A stretch of 64,000 nt of DNA. Source: Picochlorum sp. 'celeri'. Lineage: Eukaryota > Chlorophyta > Trebouxiophyceae. The notes under the pieces were generated by a model. The model saw only the letters and a program-made list of their open reading frames with translations, was not told the origin of the DNA and did no database searches. The position numbers were made by a program, and so were the translations under genes. Location: positions 310,001 through 374,000 of the forward strand of contig JAACMV010000006.1 in the NCBI GenBank assembly GCA_010909725.1, given 5' to 3'. This document shows, piece after piece, positions 13,168 through 25,600 of this stretch (position 1 is the stretch's first letter; every line of letters starts with the position of its first letter).

Positions 13168-14610
13168 ATGAGTTCTCGCATTTCTGAAGCGAGAAAGATT
13201 GTGTACAGGAATGATCATCATGCGCTGCTCAGCAAGCTGTTGCTGAAGGCGGAGAAGTCCCCAGACTCCTTGGAACGGATGCTCGCGGTGACTAGACTGG
13301 TACTCACATTTATATCTCAAATAGTCAAGCCTGGGAAAAGATCTCAGGATATCCCTACTGTGGTGCTGGGAGAGCATTATTTATCACACAGGGAAATGGG
13401 TGAAGAGTTGCACAGGGGGGATCATACGAGATCGTATCTTCAGGAGTTGTGTGCCTATGATCCGGTAGAGGCACCTATCAGACCACGTGCATACTACGAT
13501 GAAGGTCATTCAGAAATAGCGACGTGCACTGTGCGTGTGATACCGCGAGCATGCGCCAAGCTCAGGCGGGAAGGCATACTTTTGGGAGGGACTGGTCAGT
13601 CATACATTGAGATTGCAATGGAAGGTCAGGGAAAGATTCGTTATCCACGCCACGACGAGGAGTACGAGTTTGAATTGCCTTCTGTTATTTTAAATGATCC
13701 GTTAGCCGGAACATGTACCATTGATTTGGATGGTGTTGTGGAGATTGATTGTCAGGCGACAGGCTTGCGCACAGAGCTGAAATTCAAGCCGTGGAGAGGC
13801 GAATACGTCAAAGGTGAAGTGAAGAGTCTTTTAGGGAGTGGTATGCAGACTGTGGCACATATCGAAGGGCATTGGGATGCAGATGTATCTGTTCACAGCG
13901 TCACTGGTGATGCCACTGGAGTTGTCTTTTCGACATCAGAAGACCCACCAAAACTGCAGATTCCCCCCATGATCAACCTGGCCGATCCGGGGCCTCAAAC
14001 AATAAGGAGATTATGGGTGTCTATTCTTGAAAGTATTTTATATTGTGAGCAACAGAATATGACTGGCAGTTCAGCCAAAAAACTGAATGAAGTTGTGACA
14101 GGCATCTCATCATTGCTCAGAAAATCCCTCATGTATGAGGTTCCCGATAATCCTCAAGGGTGCGTTTGATCTGATGAATGTTGTTCTCATATCTGTACTG
14201 TAACGAGATTACTAACGATTTCATATCATCTGTAGGCGGTCTGCCGTGCCAGTCTCAGGGAAGGGCGATGAGCCTGGATCACACCTTGCAACAGCTCTTG
14301 ACAATAGGCCAATACCACCCGTCTGCAAGATCCAACGAGGGATGGGTAGGTTTCTTACATATCAGCTTTTTTATTCTGTCCAAACTATATCATTTCAGGC
14401 TTTGGAGCACGAAAAGTCAATTTTGCCGACCAATTCGAGAGTCCCACAACAATCCTCATAACCTTTCATTCACAGCAATGCATGCTTCATGGCAAAAGTG
14501 CTCCTTCGTCTGAAAAAGCAGCTGAATTCATCAGAGACATAAGAAATCTTACTGGAATGAGAAAGTGTTGTGAGCATAAGATCATAAAACAGGTTGACTT
14601 TGGTCATTGA
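13168..14610 (+). CDS. Oxysterol-binding protein-related protein (divergent ORD)
   Basis: Probable lipid-binding/exchange protein at membrane contact sites. Exons 13168-14159, 14236-14345 and 14399-14610 stay in frame and give 437 residues. The middle follows the beta-barrel core of the OSBP-related domain: a Gly-rich strand LLGGTGQSYIEIAM near 140, YEFELPSVILNDPLAGT near 170, the DGVVEIDCQATGL and LKFKPW strands, and VAHIEGHWDADVSV near 235. However, the family fingerprint EQVSHHPP, whose histidines bind phosphoinositide phosphate, is not present in the expected region (there I see EAPIRPRAYYDE), so PI4P exchange may be lost. The C-terminal ~110 residues have no family match I recognise. Call rests on core similarity only. 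Confidence 0.55.
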
Positions 14611-15040
14611 CATGAACACACACAAGAAGAGTTCAGGTATTCCTTTCAGGGAAATGTTTTACACCGTGTAACAAACAAAGACGTTAATCTACGTAGATAA
14701 TGCATCTTCGTTCCAACCAGCGAGGGTCTACAGGCCTGCCACGCATACATATAGTCTATCAATCTGCAATGTATCCGGATCGATCCATAGATTCTGTTTC
14801 AACAGAACGTTCTGAGAACAATCCAAGAAGATCACGTCATGCATGCATGGCGCTCAATGAAACTGGACAGACTTTGCGGATCAAAATGGAACAGAATGCC
14901 TTGTTGGACTCCAAAATAAATTCACATTAATCTAGTTAACACTCAGATGTAGGATTCACGGGATATTATTGCTCAAGGTGGTTGCAGAGAAGTATATCTG
15001 CTCCCGTCAGTTCTGATCGGGAGACAGCTTGGAGAGCAGG
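14611..15040. other. Intergenic, ORP 3' end to antiporter start
   Basis: TGTAA at about 14671 may be the ORP poly(A) signal. A short open frame at 14700-14930 has no motif and is not called. Confidence 0.4.
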
Positions 15041-17091
15041 ATGCCCTTACATTGCCGAACACGCTACTGGAAACAATTCATTAAAACTCTCAAGTCTGTC
15101 TTGGGTCGCCAGAAAGGTACAGTCGCATTTGTTGAAAAGAAAGTGCTACAACATGTCATTATGAACCTTGCTTTGTAGACACATATATCGACCTCTCTTT
15201 TCTAATTCTGGCTCTTGTGACTTATGGAGTACTATTTTTTGGGCTTGGTAAAGTATTTCTCCCATCCAATGAAGGTTGGGCGGCCCTACTCCTCTGGGCA
15301 GGGGCAATTCTTGGTGGATACATTGCAAACGTTTGTTTCCTGCCACCGATAGTTGGGATGCTTGTTGCAGGAATGGTGTTAATCAATATTCCATGGAGTG
15401 CTATAGATTCATTTCCTTACAAATGGGGTGTGCAATTTCGTGCCGCTGCGTTGGCCACAATATTTCTTCGTTGCGGTCTGGAACTAAGCTTTCCTGCTTT
15501 GAAGAAATTCAAGTACCCATCTGGTAAGTTGGCAATCATTCCGGGGCTTTTAGAGGCTGTGTTCGATGCTGGTTTAGGTGTCGCGTTTTTCGGAATGCCT
15601 TTTACCCTCTCTCTCACAATGGGGTTCATATTGAAAGCAGTTGGTCCTGGACTGATTGTACCACAAATGTTTCGGTTGCAACAGCAGGGGCTGGGCACCG
15701 ACCAAGACATTCCTATCGTTATAGTGATCGCTGCTTCTTTTGACGATATTGTGGCGATAACTGGCTATGCCATTTTCAGTACGATAGCCATTCAGCCAGA
15801 TGAGAGTTCGTCAGAGTCTGTGAACTCTGCTTGGTCCATTGCATCTGGCCCAGTCCAGGTTATTCTTGGAGTGATATCGGGGATTCTAGGTGGCTATGTC
15901 TTATCTATTACTCGTATATGGAACACACAGCTCAAGCGATTCCTGATTTTGTTTTTCACGGGATTGTTTTTGATGTTCTTCTTTGAGTATTGGGAGTTGC
16001 TCTCTGGTGGGGCACTTGGAGCACTCTTCACGAGCCTGGTAGGATCAAATTTTTGGGAGAATGGCTCTCCAAAATGGTTTTCTCTTGGGCCCAGTTTTGT
16101 GTATGGTCCAGAGTGTGAGAGATGGATGAGCCTGATATGGAGGTGGGTCATGGAACCAATGCTGTTTTCTACAGTGGGCGCACTTTTGAACTTTAATCAG
16201 ATTGCGGGAGGAACAGTGCCCAAAGCTATTGCTATTGTGTGTCTAGGTGTTGTCGTGAGAATGCTGATTACATTCATGACCATGTGTGGTTCTGGTTTCT
16301 CAATCAAAGAAAAACTATTTTTTGCCTTTGCTTGGACCCCCAAAGCAACAGTGCAAGCTGCGCTATCAGCAGCGCCGTTAACATTGATACAGAAATATAA
16401 AGAGGGAGCGGAGGATTATGATACCTGGGTCCAGTGGGGAAACGATATACTCACGACAGGGCTTTTTGCAATCCTCATATGTGGGACCTTGGGCACTCTT
16501 GTTGCCCATGTCAGCTCAAAAGTTTTGCTTAAACAAGGCACAAAATCTAGACTTTCGATCGAGGAACACAGCAAGGCGTCCAAAAGAAAAAGTGACGAGT
16601 CTCAGAGGATAGAAGAGGTAGATACTGCGGACGGTATCCACAGAATACCAATTCCACAAGGTAGCTCCCAACCACTCCAAAGAACCAGGTCAGCAGATGA
16701 GATTGATGCAAGCGTACCTTCAAGCAGCCTTTCTCGCTTGATACCTGGAAGAGATCTAGCAATGATTGAAGAATATGTGGATGCAATAGAACAGTTGACA
16801 TGCGCGACACATGCCAAAGAGCACGATGTTCCAAGGGAGGAACTTTTGAGATTGTCGGGGCATGTTCTCTCCATTCAAAAGGTGTGTTTCCTTGCAGTCA
16901 CATGGTTTCAATATTGTGCCGCAGCCTCATGACTTGTCGTGTTGTGCATACAGAGAATCGAACAAGAGATTGGAGCTCGCGAGCCATCTGTGAGGGAGCT
17001 CTTTAGATCGGCAATTCGTCGACGAAGCATGCAGCCTCAGAAGAGTGTCACCCAACCCGCTCCATCAACCAATGCCACCGACCATGGATGA
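15041..17091 (+). CDS. Na+/H+ antiporter of the NHA (CPA2, SLC9B-like) family
   Basis: Cation/proton antiporter. Exons 15041-15116, 15179-16881 and 16954-17091 give 638 residues. About 12 hydrophobic helices run from residue ~30 to ~450. The ion-binding double aspartate lies in AASFDDIVAITGY near residue 205, the hallmark of electrogenic CPA2 antiporters; flanking segments (RAAALATIFLRCGLEL, GFILKAVGPGLIVPQM) match animal NHA2/SLC9B and bacterial NhaA-like proteins better than plant NHX. The last ~170 residues are cytosolic, basic and serine-rich, with short acidic helices that may be regulatory. The start codon follows an in-frame stop eight codons upstream. Compartment is unknown. Confidence 0.85.
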
Positions 17092-17212
17092 CGACCATGG
17101 ATGGCCAGAGATGGACCCCGAGACTGGCACTTTCCACGCGTAGAGCCAATGTTTGAGTTGTATAACAATTCTTGTAAAGAAACTATCTTTTTGCTAACAT
17201 TGTGCAAGCAAA

Positions 17213-19736
17213 ATGAGCGCAAGCACGAAATTCTTGTACTTTCTGATCGGACTGATCTTCTGCCTTGGACGTGCCCAAGGTGGTGAAGCTCCAACCGTTG
17301 CCCATATCAAGGAATTGGACAAGAATAACTTCGAAGAGTTCGTCTCCAACAGTCAATACGCACTGGTGAGCGAATCTGCCTGATTTGCTGCCTGTTTTGG
17401 TTTGTCCAAGATTTCTCACTTGCTGTCATGCTTCTTCTGTTACAGGTTGAATTTTACGCTAATTGGTGTGGATACTGCCAGGTATCGCAATCAACTGCTT
17501 TGAAAAAACATAAATGCGGGTAAATATGTGGTCTGTTATGCAGGAGTTTGCACCAATTTACGAGGAAGCGGCACGAAGGCTTGCAGAATTGAACACCTCC
17601 ATCTTGGTGGGCAAGGTGGATGCTCCAGAGAATGAGGACCTGGCTGATCAATATGAGATCGATGGACTACCAACAGTTCGATGGTTTGTCAATGGAAAGG
17701 ACGAGCATGAGTATTCCGGTAGCCATAATATGTAAGGCAAAATGTTTGTAGCCAACAAAAGTCTCTTTCTTGACTTGGTACTCACTAAATTTCATGTATT
17801 GGGCGCAGTGATTCCTTCATGAGATGGATTAAAAAGGTGATGACTACGCCAGCGGAGGAAATCAAGACAGAGCAAGATCTTGAAAGATCTCAGGAGAATG
17901 CACTCTCCATAATTGGTGTCTTTGATGAATATTCGGGAGAGATCTACGAAGGATTCATGGGCCGTACGTGTCACGATGACAGATATAAACATCGAAATAG
18001 ATAGAAACTGATTATACCTTTCATACCAAATGTGCTGCAGTTGCCATGTTCAGCGAAGATGTGGTGTTCTATCGGACAACCAACAGGGATCTTGTGCAGG
18101 TTGAAAAGACTCCAGGTAGGAATAATACCCGATTCTGCTGCCAGATGGCCATGTATCTGAATAAGATGTCATCTGTTTACAGGTCTTGTGTTCAGCAAAA
18201 ACATTTCTGGGCATCCTTTTGAAGTCACCAGAAAAGCATTGCTGGTAAAGGGTATGTAATTTGTTCCCTGGCTCACCATTGTCACAGTTGTACATCTCTA
18301 TTCATGAGCTACGACACATGATACATCATGCTGGAATGCAGAAGATGAATTGGCTGAGAATGAAATCTATGATTTCATAGATGCACACAAATATCCAGAT
18401 TATTTCACGTTTGAGGCAGATACACTGGAGAATATGACAGAAACACTGGAAAAAGTGGATAGAGAATTCCATGTGCGTAGGTTTCGTGGAGACCAGTTCC
18501 CCTGGTCCTAAAATATTTGATAAATACTTACATGGCTCATTGCACTTTGCTGCAGATCCATCTAGTAGTGAATGAGGAGTCACTGAGAGATGCCAACTTT
18601 TTGGAACTGGTCAGGGAAGCTGGTAAAGGTGTACGTGAAGGCCTAATCAAGTAGTATCAATACATCGTCTTTTCTCACTGAACGACATGCTATGATAATA
18701 ATGTAGGTTCAATCCAAATGTGTTCTCATCCTCTCGATTTTGGATGCGAAATCGCCACTTATGGACTCATTCCAGGTTAAGAATATCAGCAGTGTTCAGG
18801 TAATCTACTCTTGCTCGAGCAGACACACATTCACTATATGACGCACTGACTGGGTATCTCTCCACATATCTGCAGATTTTTGCTGCACAAATGCAATCTA
18901 TCCGGAAATATAGCATGGACCCCCTTGATCCGAAGAACTTTGATCCTGATACCGTGATTGCCTTTTCAAAGAGCATTACCTCTGGCGATACGAAATATCG
19001 TCAGTATGCGTCAGGTCTGTTCTCCTTGTTCTTGGTGCATTATAATTCAATAGTATCGGTTTCTGAGACATACATTTCCATGATATGCAGGGAAAATACC
19101 GGAGAATCAGTCTGAAAATGGAATAACCATTGTGGTTCGAGACACATTGGATGCAATCGCCAAAGATCCAGAAAAAGATGTTCTCATGCATGTGTATCAA
19201 CCCGAAGATGACGAATCAATTTATATCAACTCCGATTTGGAAAATCTTGCCAAGGCATTAGCGAATATCTCATCCATTGTACTGTCAAAGTTTGATGCCT
19301 CTGTCAATGAGCACAAGGACGTTGACTATTCATTCGAGGTAGGTTCTTGCAATCGAAACTCGTGATCGACGCCATTATCGTGTTATGTAAGTTTGAACTA
19401 CTATGTTCCTCGCAGGAGCTTCCAAAAATTGTCTTGTTCCCAGCCAAACAAAATGCAGAGCCAATAGTCATGGACACAACTGAAGGAGCAGACGTCCAGG
19501 TATGACAAACTCATTCACCAGAGTATGTGTGCATCGTACCTGTCTACCTTTACCATTTGAGTATCTTTATGCAGAGCATGGCTACATTTGTCGAAGAACA
19601 TGCGGCAATCAAGTTCAATTTGCCCAGCTTAGAACAGTACATCCGTGAGGATGAATATGATGAGTACTCAGCCACGGAGGACGATGATGACAATGTCGCT
19701 GATGCCGATGCCAGTGGATCTCACGATGAATTATAG
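17213..19736 (+). CDS. ER protein disulfide isomerase with one active site (HDEL protein)
   Basis: Thirteen exons (17213-17365, 17446-17481, 17544-17731, 17809-17963, 18041-18115, 18183-18251, 18342-18472, 18556-18630, 18707-18799, 18876-19014, 19091-19338, 19416-19499, 19575-19736) give 535 residues, the most intron-rich gene here. A signal peptide (FLYFLIGLIFCLGRAQG) precedes a thioredoxin domain with WCGYC at 58-62. Two inactive thioredoxin-like domains follow. The fourth domain, GKIPENQ onward, should hold a second CGHC near residue 400, but reads DVLMHVYQPEDDES, so both cysteines are gone. The acidic tail ends in HDEL, the ER retrieval signal. A classical PDI has two CGHC sites; this one has a single site with Tyr replacing His. 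It may act as a reductase or as a chaperone more than as an oxidase. The donor of the exon ending 18799 could alternatively be at 18776. Confidence 0.9.
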
Positions 19737-19834
19737 TCATCCAGATGATCTTAGTATATGTATTTTAAAAACCATATATGTAATTATCTGATTGATATCC
19801 TGGTCAAAGGATACCTTTTGGCACTCTCGTCACA

Positions 19835-21274
19835 ATGGGTATTCAAGTGCGTGTTTGTCTCTTTGAACCCAATACTCGCACATATTTACTAAAGAACTAT
19901 TTTAATTGCATCAGGGTCTCACAAAGTTGATTCAGGATCACGCACCAGCTGCGTTGAAAGAGCAAAAATTTGAAAATTATTTTGGAAGGAAGATTGCTGT
20001 GGATGCTTCAATGCACATATATTCCTTCTTAGTGCGTGATAAAATCACATTGAAAGCTTTTTAGATAGCATCCAGGTCATAATCTTACGTTGCCTTGTGT
20101 TTTATGCAGGTCGCGGTTGGGCGTACTGGCGACCAGCTATTGACAAATGAAACTGGCGATATTACAAGGTAGGATGTTTCGGATGCGTGTGATGTAGATA
20201 GCAAAGTCGTGATATTACACATGTATACGTGTAGTCATATTCTGGGCATGTTTTTCCGGACGACAAGGATGTTGGAAGCAGGTATAAAGCCAATGTATGT
20301 GACCATTGCTGTTATAGTGTTTCATGTTGCTCCCACTTCTGAGGCAATAGCATTTCTCTTGGTGTAGATTCGTATTCGAAGGAAAAGCCCCAGATCTAAA
20401 AAAGGAAGAGTTGGCCAAAAGAAGTGCAAGGAGAGAAGGCGCAAATGCTGAATTGGAGGCTGCCAAGGAGGCTGGGGACAAGGAAGGAATAGAAAAGTTT
20501 TCGAAGCGGACGATTCGAGTCACACGAGAGCACAATGAGGATTGCAAGAAGCTCCTGAGATTAATGGGGATTCCAGTGATTGATGCTCCGTCAGAAGCTG
20601 AGGCGCAGTGTGCCCAACTTTGCAAAGAAGGCCATGTCTATGGAATTTCCACCGAGGATATGGACTCATTGACGCTAGGAACTCCCAAGTTGCTACGTCA
20701 TCTAATGGCTCCAGCTGCCCAAAAAGTATCTGTTCTAGAATTTGACCATGACATGATATTGAAGGAGCTCGATTTGACAAATGATGAGTTTATTGACCTT
20801 TGCATTCTCTGTGGGTGTGACTACACATCCAAAATTCAGGGTATTGGTCCTGTGAGGGCGTTGCAACTGATTCGAAAGCACAAATGCATCGAAAAGATTA
20901 TCGAAGAATTAGATCCTAACAAGTATAAAATTCCTCAGGACTTTCCATACAAGGAAGCAAGAGAGCTTTTCAAAAGTCCAGACGTCCTGAAGCAAAGTGA
21001 CATTCCTCCTCTCAAATGGAGAACTCCTGATGAAGAAGGTTTAATGGAATTTCTTGTGAAAGAGAAACATTTCGATGGTAAGAGAGTCAAGTCTGCCTTG
21101 ACTAGAATAGCTGCTGCAAAGAGCAAGAGCACTCAAGGGCGTTTAGAAAGTTTTTTCGGACCTGTCTCTGTGAAACAAAGTTCCCGAAAGCGAGAGGCAA
21201 GCAAGCCGGCCACAAGCAAGGCGACTGCCAAGAAAAAGTCGAAATTAGGGAAAATCGGTGGAAGAAAAAATTGA
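19835..21274 (+). CDS. FEN1: Flap endonuclease 1
   Basis: Structure-specific 5' nuclease that removes Okazaki-fragment flaps and acts in long-patch base-excision repair. Exons 19835-19846, 19915-20031, 20110-20168, 20235-20294 and 20368-21274 give 384 residues, the usual length. The first exon encodes only MGIQ, and mature FEN1 requires Gly2. The metal-binding acidic residues are visible in IAVDASM, VFEGK (Asp replaced by Glu in the usual VFDGK), [20 protein letters not shown] and [13 protein letters not shown]. The C-terminal PCNA-binding box is [10 protein letters not shown], followed by a basic tail. The VFEGK substitution falls at a position usually occupied by an Mg2+-binding aspartate and deserves a check, though Glu could still coordinate metal. 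Confidence 0.95.
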
Positions 21275-21818
21275 ATGGAATGCAGCTTGGTCGTTGATCA
21301 CAGAAGGCCAAGATGATGAGCTAGCTCATAGTAGACATCAGTCTAGACATGTCTAGTGTACACTGCACTCGTGTCCAGCTGGATCTCCGCGGAGATCTAG
21401 ATCTCCTGAATCCTGTTGGGTACGTACCCACTCTCCAGCGCAAGCCGATGCGAACATACAAGATATCCCAACCTTTGCACGACGCATGCAAATATTAAAG
21501 ATTTTTCATTTCCTTAAAATAGTAATCAACGGATACACAACGAAAGAGGGAGGTCCACCGTTGTTGGTAACAGACATTCGTAGATCTCCGTTAGGCGCAA
21601 CACGGTATCGCACCCTGACGCTGCTCACATACATTTACCATTCGCGTGCCATTAAAAGCATTAAAAAGGTACGTTTACATGTTTGTATGAGAGAATGGTG
21701 TGATTCCATCTGTATGTGAGGCAACGGCGATGATACTTGTGTAACGGTCGGGTAACCGCTCTGGTTGCAGGTTCCAGCATTTTGAGCACGAGACACGAAG
21801 GAAAATTTTGGGCTTGTA
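21275..21818. other. Intergenic, FEN1 to first LysM gene
   Basis: No gene recognised. An open frame at 21486-21719 has no motif. Confidence 0.4.
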
Positions 21819-23839
21819 ATGCTCCTTCAAATGATCATTCATATCATGTTGAATTTATTGAAGCTCAGCAGAGGCGTCAGTTGCATCCTCACCATCCTTT
21901 TTTGTCAGGGTCTTGTTGTAGTGCTCTCTGCTCCTGATCAGGTTCCACAAGATGACATTGTACAGAGGGGATTTTGTGAGAGATATACCGTTGAAGCTGG
22001 AGAAAGCGCATTGAGCATTGCCCAAAAGTTTCATGTCGAGTACGAAGACTTTGTTATAGCTCTCAAAGATTGTATTGGTTATGAGGAGGGAACATTTCTG
22101 CAAGTAGGGCAACAAGTTTGTCTCCCTCCTTACTCTCCGGCTTGTAGATTTGTCTCAGAAGTCGATAAAAATGATAAATGCAAGTTATATGAAGTTCAAC
22201 ATGGCGATACCCTAGCAAAGATAGCAGAGTATTTTGACATTAGCCTTGAAGACCTGGCTTCTTTGAATTTGCTTAATCTGACCACCACAGTCGTGCCTGG
22301 GATGAATCTATTGCTTTCCTGGGACCAAAGCTGTCCTGAAACTCTTTTGCCAACTCAGAGTGATGTAAATTCATGCCAACACGGAGACTGTGATGTTGAG
22401 GAATCTCTGGGTTGCAAAATTCACATTGCAACTGAAGGGGAGAGTCTGGAGACTATATCTGCTCTTTATAATGTGACTTTAGAAGTTTTAGTCCAAAATA
22501 ATCCCAATTATCAGAAGATTGAGCCTGGTGGGGAAATTTATATCCCTCAAGGGGGTGAAGGGTGTCAGGAGCAAGTTCAAGTGAGGCCGTACGTTACTTG
22601 TATGAGGAAATGTCGTCATCGACTGCCTACCTATCTTTTTTGACTATTCATTCGATTTTGTAGGACTTCTGAAGCTGTTCCTGTGGAGGTACTTGCCCCA
22701 AAACCCTCGGACCCCGTTTCCACTGATGCTCCTCAGAGTGGGCCTGACCCTCCTTCTTCTGTTTTAAACCCCCCAAACCTTGGGGTAACGCCTGACTTTT
22801 CACATGAAGAAAAACTCGTGGTTGATATGATGATCAATCGTATGACCAAGAAAGAGTTTCAGCAAAAGCAAATGGAGTATTCAGTCAACCTGGCATTCTC
22901 CACCAAGGTGCCAGTCTCAGCTGTGAATATCCGATTCGGTGCGCTATATCCTTTTCACATGAAAGCACTAAGATACCTTGATGCCTAACTGAATGTATTT
23001 GTATGTGTCTTGCAGTCCTTCCGGTGACAGGTGAGGTACAGGGCAGGAAGTTGTTGTCAGAAAGTCAACTGAAAGTAGACACTGCAATATTCGGAAACAA
23101 ATCTCGAATTTACGACAATTTGGCGTCATCAATAGAAAACGGCGCATTGATAATGCAGATGAGAGAAGATAGTTTCGACATTTTGAAAATTACGGTGGTG
23201 TATCCAGAGGATGAGATGCAGGTCCTCTACAATCCAGGCGAACTCCCAATGGAGAGTGAGAGCAGCAGCAGTTCATTACCACTCCCAATGGGTGCACTCA
23301 TCGGAATAGCTGCGGGTGGAGCTGTCATGATTGTTTTAGTAGTAGTCTTGTGCTGCTGTGCATCTGCCAGGAAAAGACAGAAAGCCCTTGTGCAAAAGGA
23401 AAAGATGCAAAAACAAATCACTGAAAACTCCACTGGTTCAAAACAATCTTCCAAGACAAAAATAGACCTCCAAGCATTTTCCCCATACAATGGTGATGTT
23501 TTGGGTACTAACATAGTAATACCTGTAGATCTGTCAGGAAAACCAATCAAGCCATACATGACAGATGCAGACAGTGGCCAGGCGAATGGTAAGAGTGAGA
23601 CTGCTGTGCCCCAAGAAGTCCTTGATCGAGTATATCGATATCAAGAAGCTGGCAAGTTTAGGGTACATGACCGAATACAAAGCCCCCAAAGGGCTGCTAG
23701 TCACCATGCTCTCCTGAAAGAGGAGATGAAAGGCCCAGCAACTGGCCAGCGCAACGAGAGAACGAAAAGCAACTCAAAATTACCTGCAGCAAGCAACACA
23801 CCTAGGGTGTCAAGTTTATCACGATATATGGAGCTGTAA
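21819..23839 (+). CDS. Type I membrane protein with three extracellular LysM domains
   Basis: Likely a surface receptor or anchor for GlcNAc polymers such as chitin. Exons 21819-22588, 22664-22938 and 23016-23839 give 622 residues. A hydrophobic leader (SCILTILFCQGLVVVLSAP) precedes three LysM modules at roughly 50-105, 115-165 and 207-255, recognisable by YTVEAGESALSIAQKF, YEVQHGDTLAKIAEYF and HIATEGESLETISALY, each ending in a hydrophobic I-C-L-P/I-Y-I-P strand. A Pro-rich spacer and a ~150-residue ectodomain follow. One transmembrane helix (GALIGIAAGGAVMIVLVVVL) sits at about 440-462, then a basic, serine-rich cytosolic tail of ~160 residues without a kinase domain. Cysteine pairs between modules recall plant LYM/LYK ectodomains. 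ATGs at 21831 and 21846 could also start it. The donor at 22589 (GTACGT) was chosen because it alone keeps frame. Confidence 0.82.
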
Positions 23840-24226
23840 AATGTGTTTTGAATACCTACTCGGCAACTCCCTCTCAACGCGAATGTGCGCTTCTACATTC
23901 ACAAGTCTCATCACAGGAGAAGTTCATGGCCCTGGATTCCAGGCAACGCGTTAAACTCGATGCGCACATACGTGCCAATCGGCGCAAGGAAAGCTACTTT
24001 CTTTTCAATAAGAAAATTATTAGAAGTATTTTCTTCGAGCTAATCATCAAAGGTACGATATTCAGGAACCCTGAGTGCCCAACGCGATGGCGGTTGGCCT
24101 GCTGCGTCAACGCGGCAAAGAGTGTTCAAATGGGATCTACAACGTCTCAGAACGTATGGAAATTTCTAAAAATTGGTGATAATATCTTAACAAAGCGTGA
24201 AATGAATTGTGCCGTGCAGACGAGGG
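23840..24226. other. Intergenic between the two LysM genes
   Basis: A 153-codon frame starting at 23848 overlaps exon 1 of the next gene out of frame and shows no domain; I regard it as chance. Confidence 0.4.
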
Positions 24227-25600
24227 ATGAGATCTGTAGCATTTGCGCTTGCTTTCTGTGCAGTTACCGGAGTTCTTGCTCAAACTCGTGCGTTTTGTTT
24301 ATTATATGAATACATAGATGAATAAAAGTGAAATTTGAGAGGAAATACCTCGCTAAGGTGACGTTTTCTAACCTGAAGCACTGTGGCTCTGCAGCCGTAT
24401 GTCCTACCTACGTGGTTCAGGCAGGGGACTCCTTGTACAGTATTCAGCAGAAATTTGATATTCTATCACCAGGTATGTTAACTGTGTTTGAGTGTCGATA
24501 TCAAGGGCGTATTTTACCTCGTGAATATGTCTTGCAATGTAGATGACTTGACAAATGCCCTTCTGGCCTGTGGACAGCAGACTGACCTCCTCCAAATTGG
24601 TCAGGAGATTTGTCTCCCAGGTGCAGACAAACCTGGGTGCGCAAATGTGAGGTCATACAATAATGATGACAACTGCAAGGTGTACATTGTTCAGCAGGGT
24701 GATACCATTGAGTCTGTCGCAAACAGTTTGGACATATTCCGTGATACTCTCGACAATTTGAACAAGGATGTGCAAGCCGGGGGTATTTTGCAGCCAAACA
24801 AGTACTTGAAACTCCCTCCTTGGTCCAATCAGTGTGGCGATCCCAACAAGTCAGGCGAGTCATGCAGGCTCTACATCGTGAACAGTGGTGATTTCATTGC
24901 TGGCATTGCAGCTGCCTATGGGGTGACAGTTGATGACCTCCTCTCCGTTAATCCTGGGCTGGACGCGAACTCTGTTCTTCAGAATAGTCAACCTATCAAG
25001 ATTCCACCCTTCCCTGCGAGTTGCGGGGCTGGAGTTCCATCCAAACCCCCCACTGACACAGTTTTGAAATGCAGGGGTTACAGAGTCCAGCAAGGTGACA
25101 ATATTCAGCAGATTGCGCAAGCTTTCAAAACAACAGTGAATGACATCACTGCTGTCAATCCTGAATTGGCTGGAGGTGCATTAGTGCAACCTGGTACAAT
25201 TGTCAAGATCCCCCCATATGATAACACGTGTGACAAGCCAATCTTGGTTCAGATTGATAATGCAGGGGCCAACCCACCCCCCAGCGGTGGTGCCACACCA
25301 GTGCCAGTCCCAGTCCCGGTTCCAGTGACAAATCCTTCGCCAGTTCCAATCCCAGTTAGCAGCCCATCTCCTGTGCCAGTGCCAGTCACGGTGCCATCCC
25401 CATCCCCATCCCCGTCCCCATCTCCCTCTCCAGCACCCGAACCAATCGCATCAGAACCCGAATCTGCAGATTCCCCAGCACCAGCCGTTGTCGTTGCTTT
25501 GGCACCAGAGATTGCTCCAGCTCCTGCCCCAAGTAGTTCTCCAGGAGTGCACATAGTGGCATCTGCAGCCATGAGCATTCTTGTATTCTTGTTCTTTTGA
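24227..25600 (+). CDS. Secreted, probably GPI-anchored protein with four LysM domains
   Basis: Exons 24227-24287, 24395-24472 and 24543-25600 give 398 residues. The signal peptide MRSVAFALAFCAVTGVLAQT is encoded almost exactly by exon 1. Four LysM modules follow: YVVQAGDSLYSIQQKF, YIVQQGDTIESVANSL, YIVNSGDFIAGIAAAY and YRVQQGDNIQQIAQAF, each ending in an I/LxLPP or IKIPP strand and separated by conserved cysteines. Residues ~280-370 are an extracellular Pro-Val/Ser-Pro repeat like hydroxyproline-rich wall glycoproteins. The end is a Ser-rich omega-site region (SSSPG) plus a hydrophobic tail (VHIVASAAMSILVFLFF), a typical GPI-attachment signal. The architecture parallels plant LYM co-receptors that bind chitin or peptidoglycan and lack a kinase. 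It sits 387 bp after the membrane LysM gene and 748 bp before the chitin synthase, all on the same strand. Confidence 0.85.

Noticed and set aside
23848..24309. 153-codon frame between the LysM genes
   Set aside because: No domain, overlaps the signal-peptide exon of the next gene in a different frame, and amino-acid composition is unremarkable.
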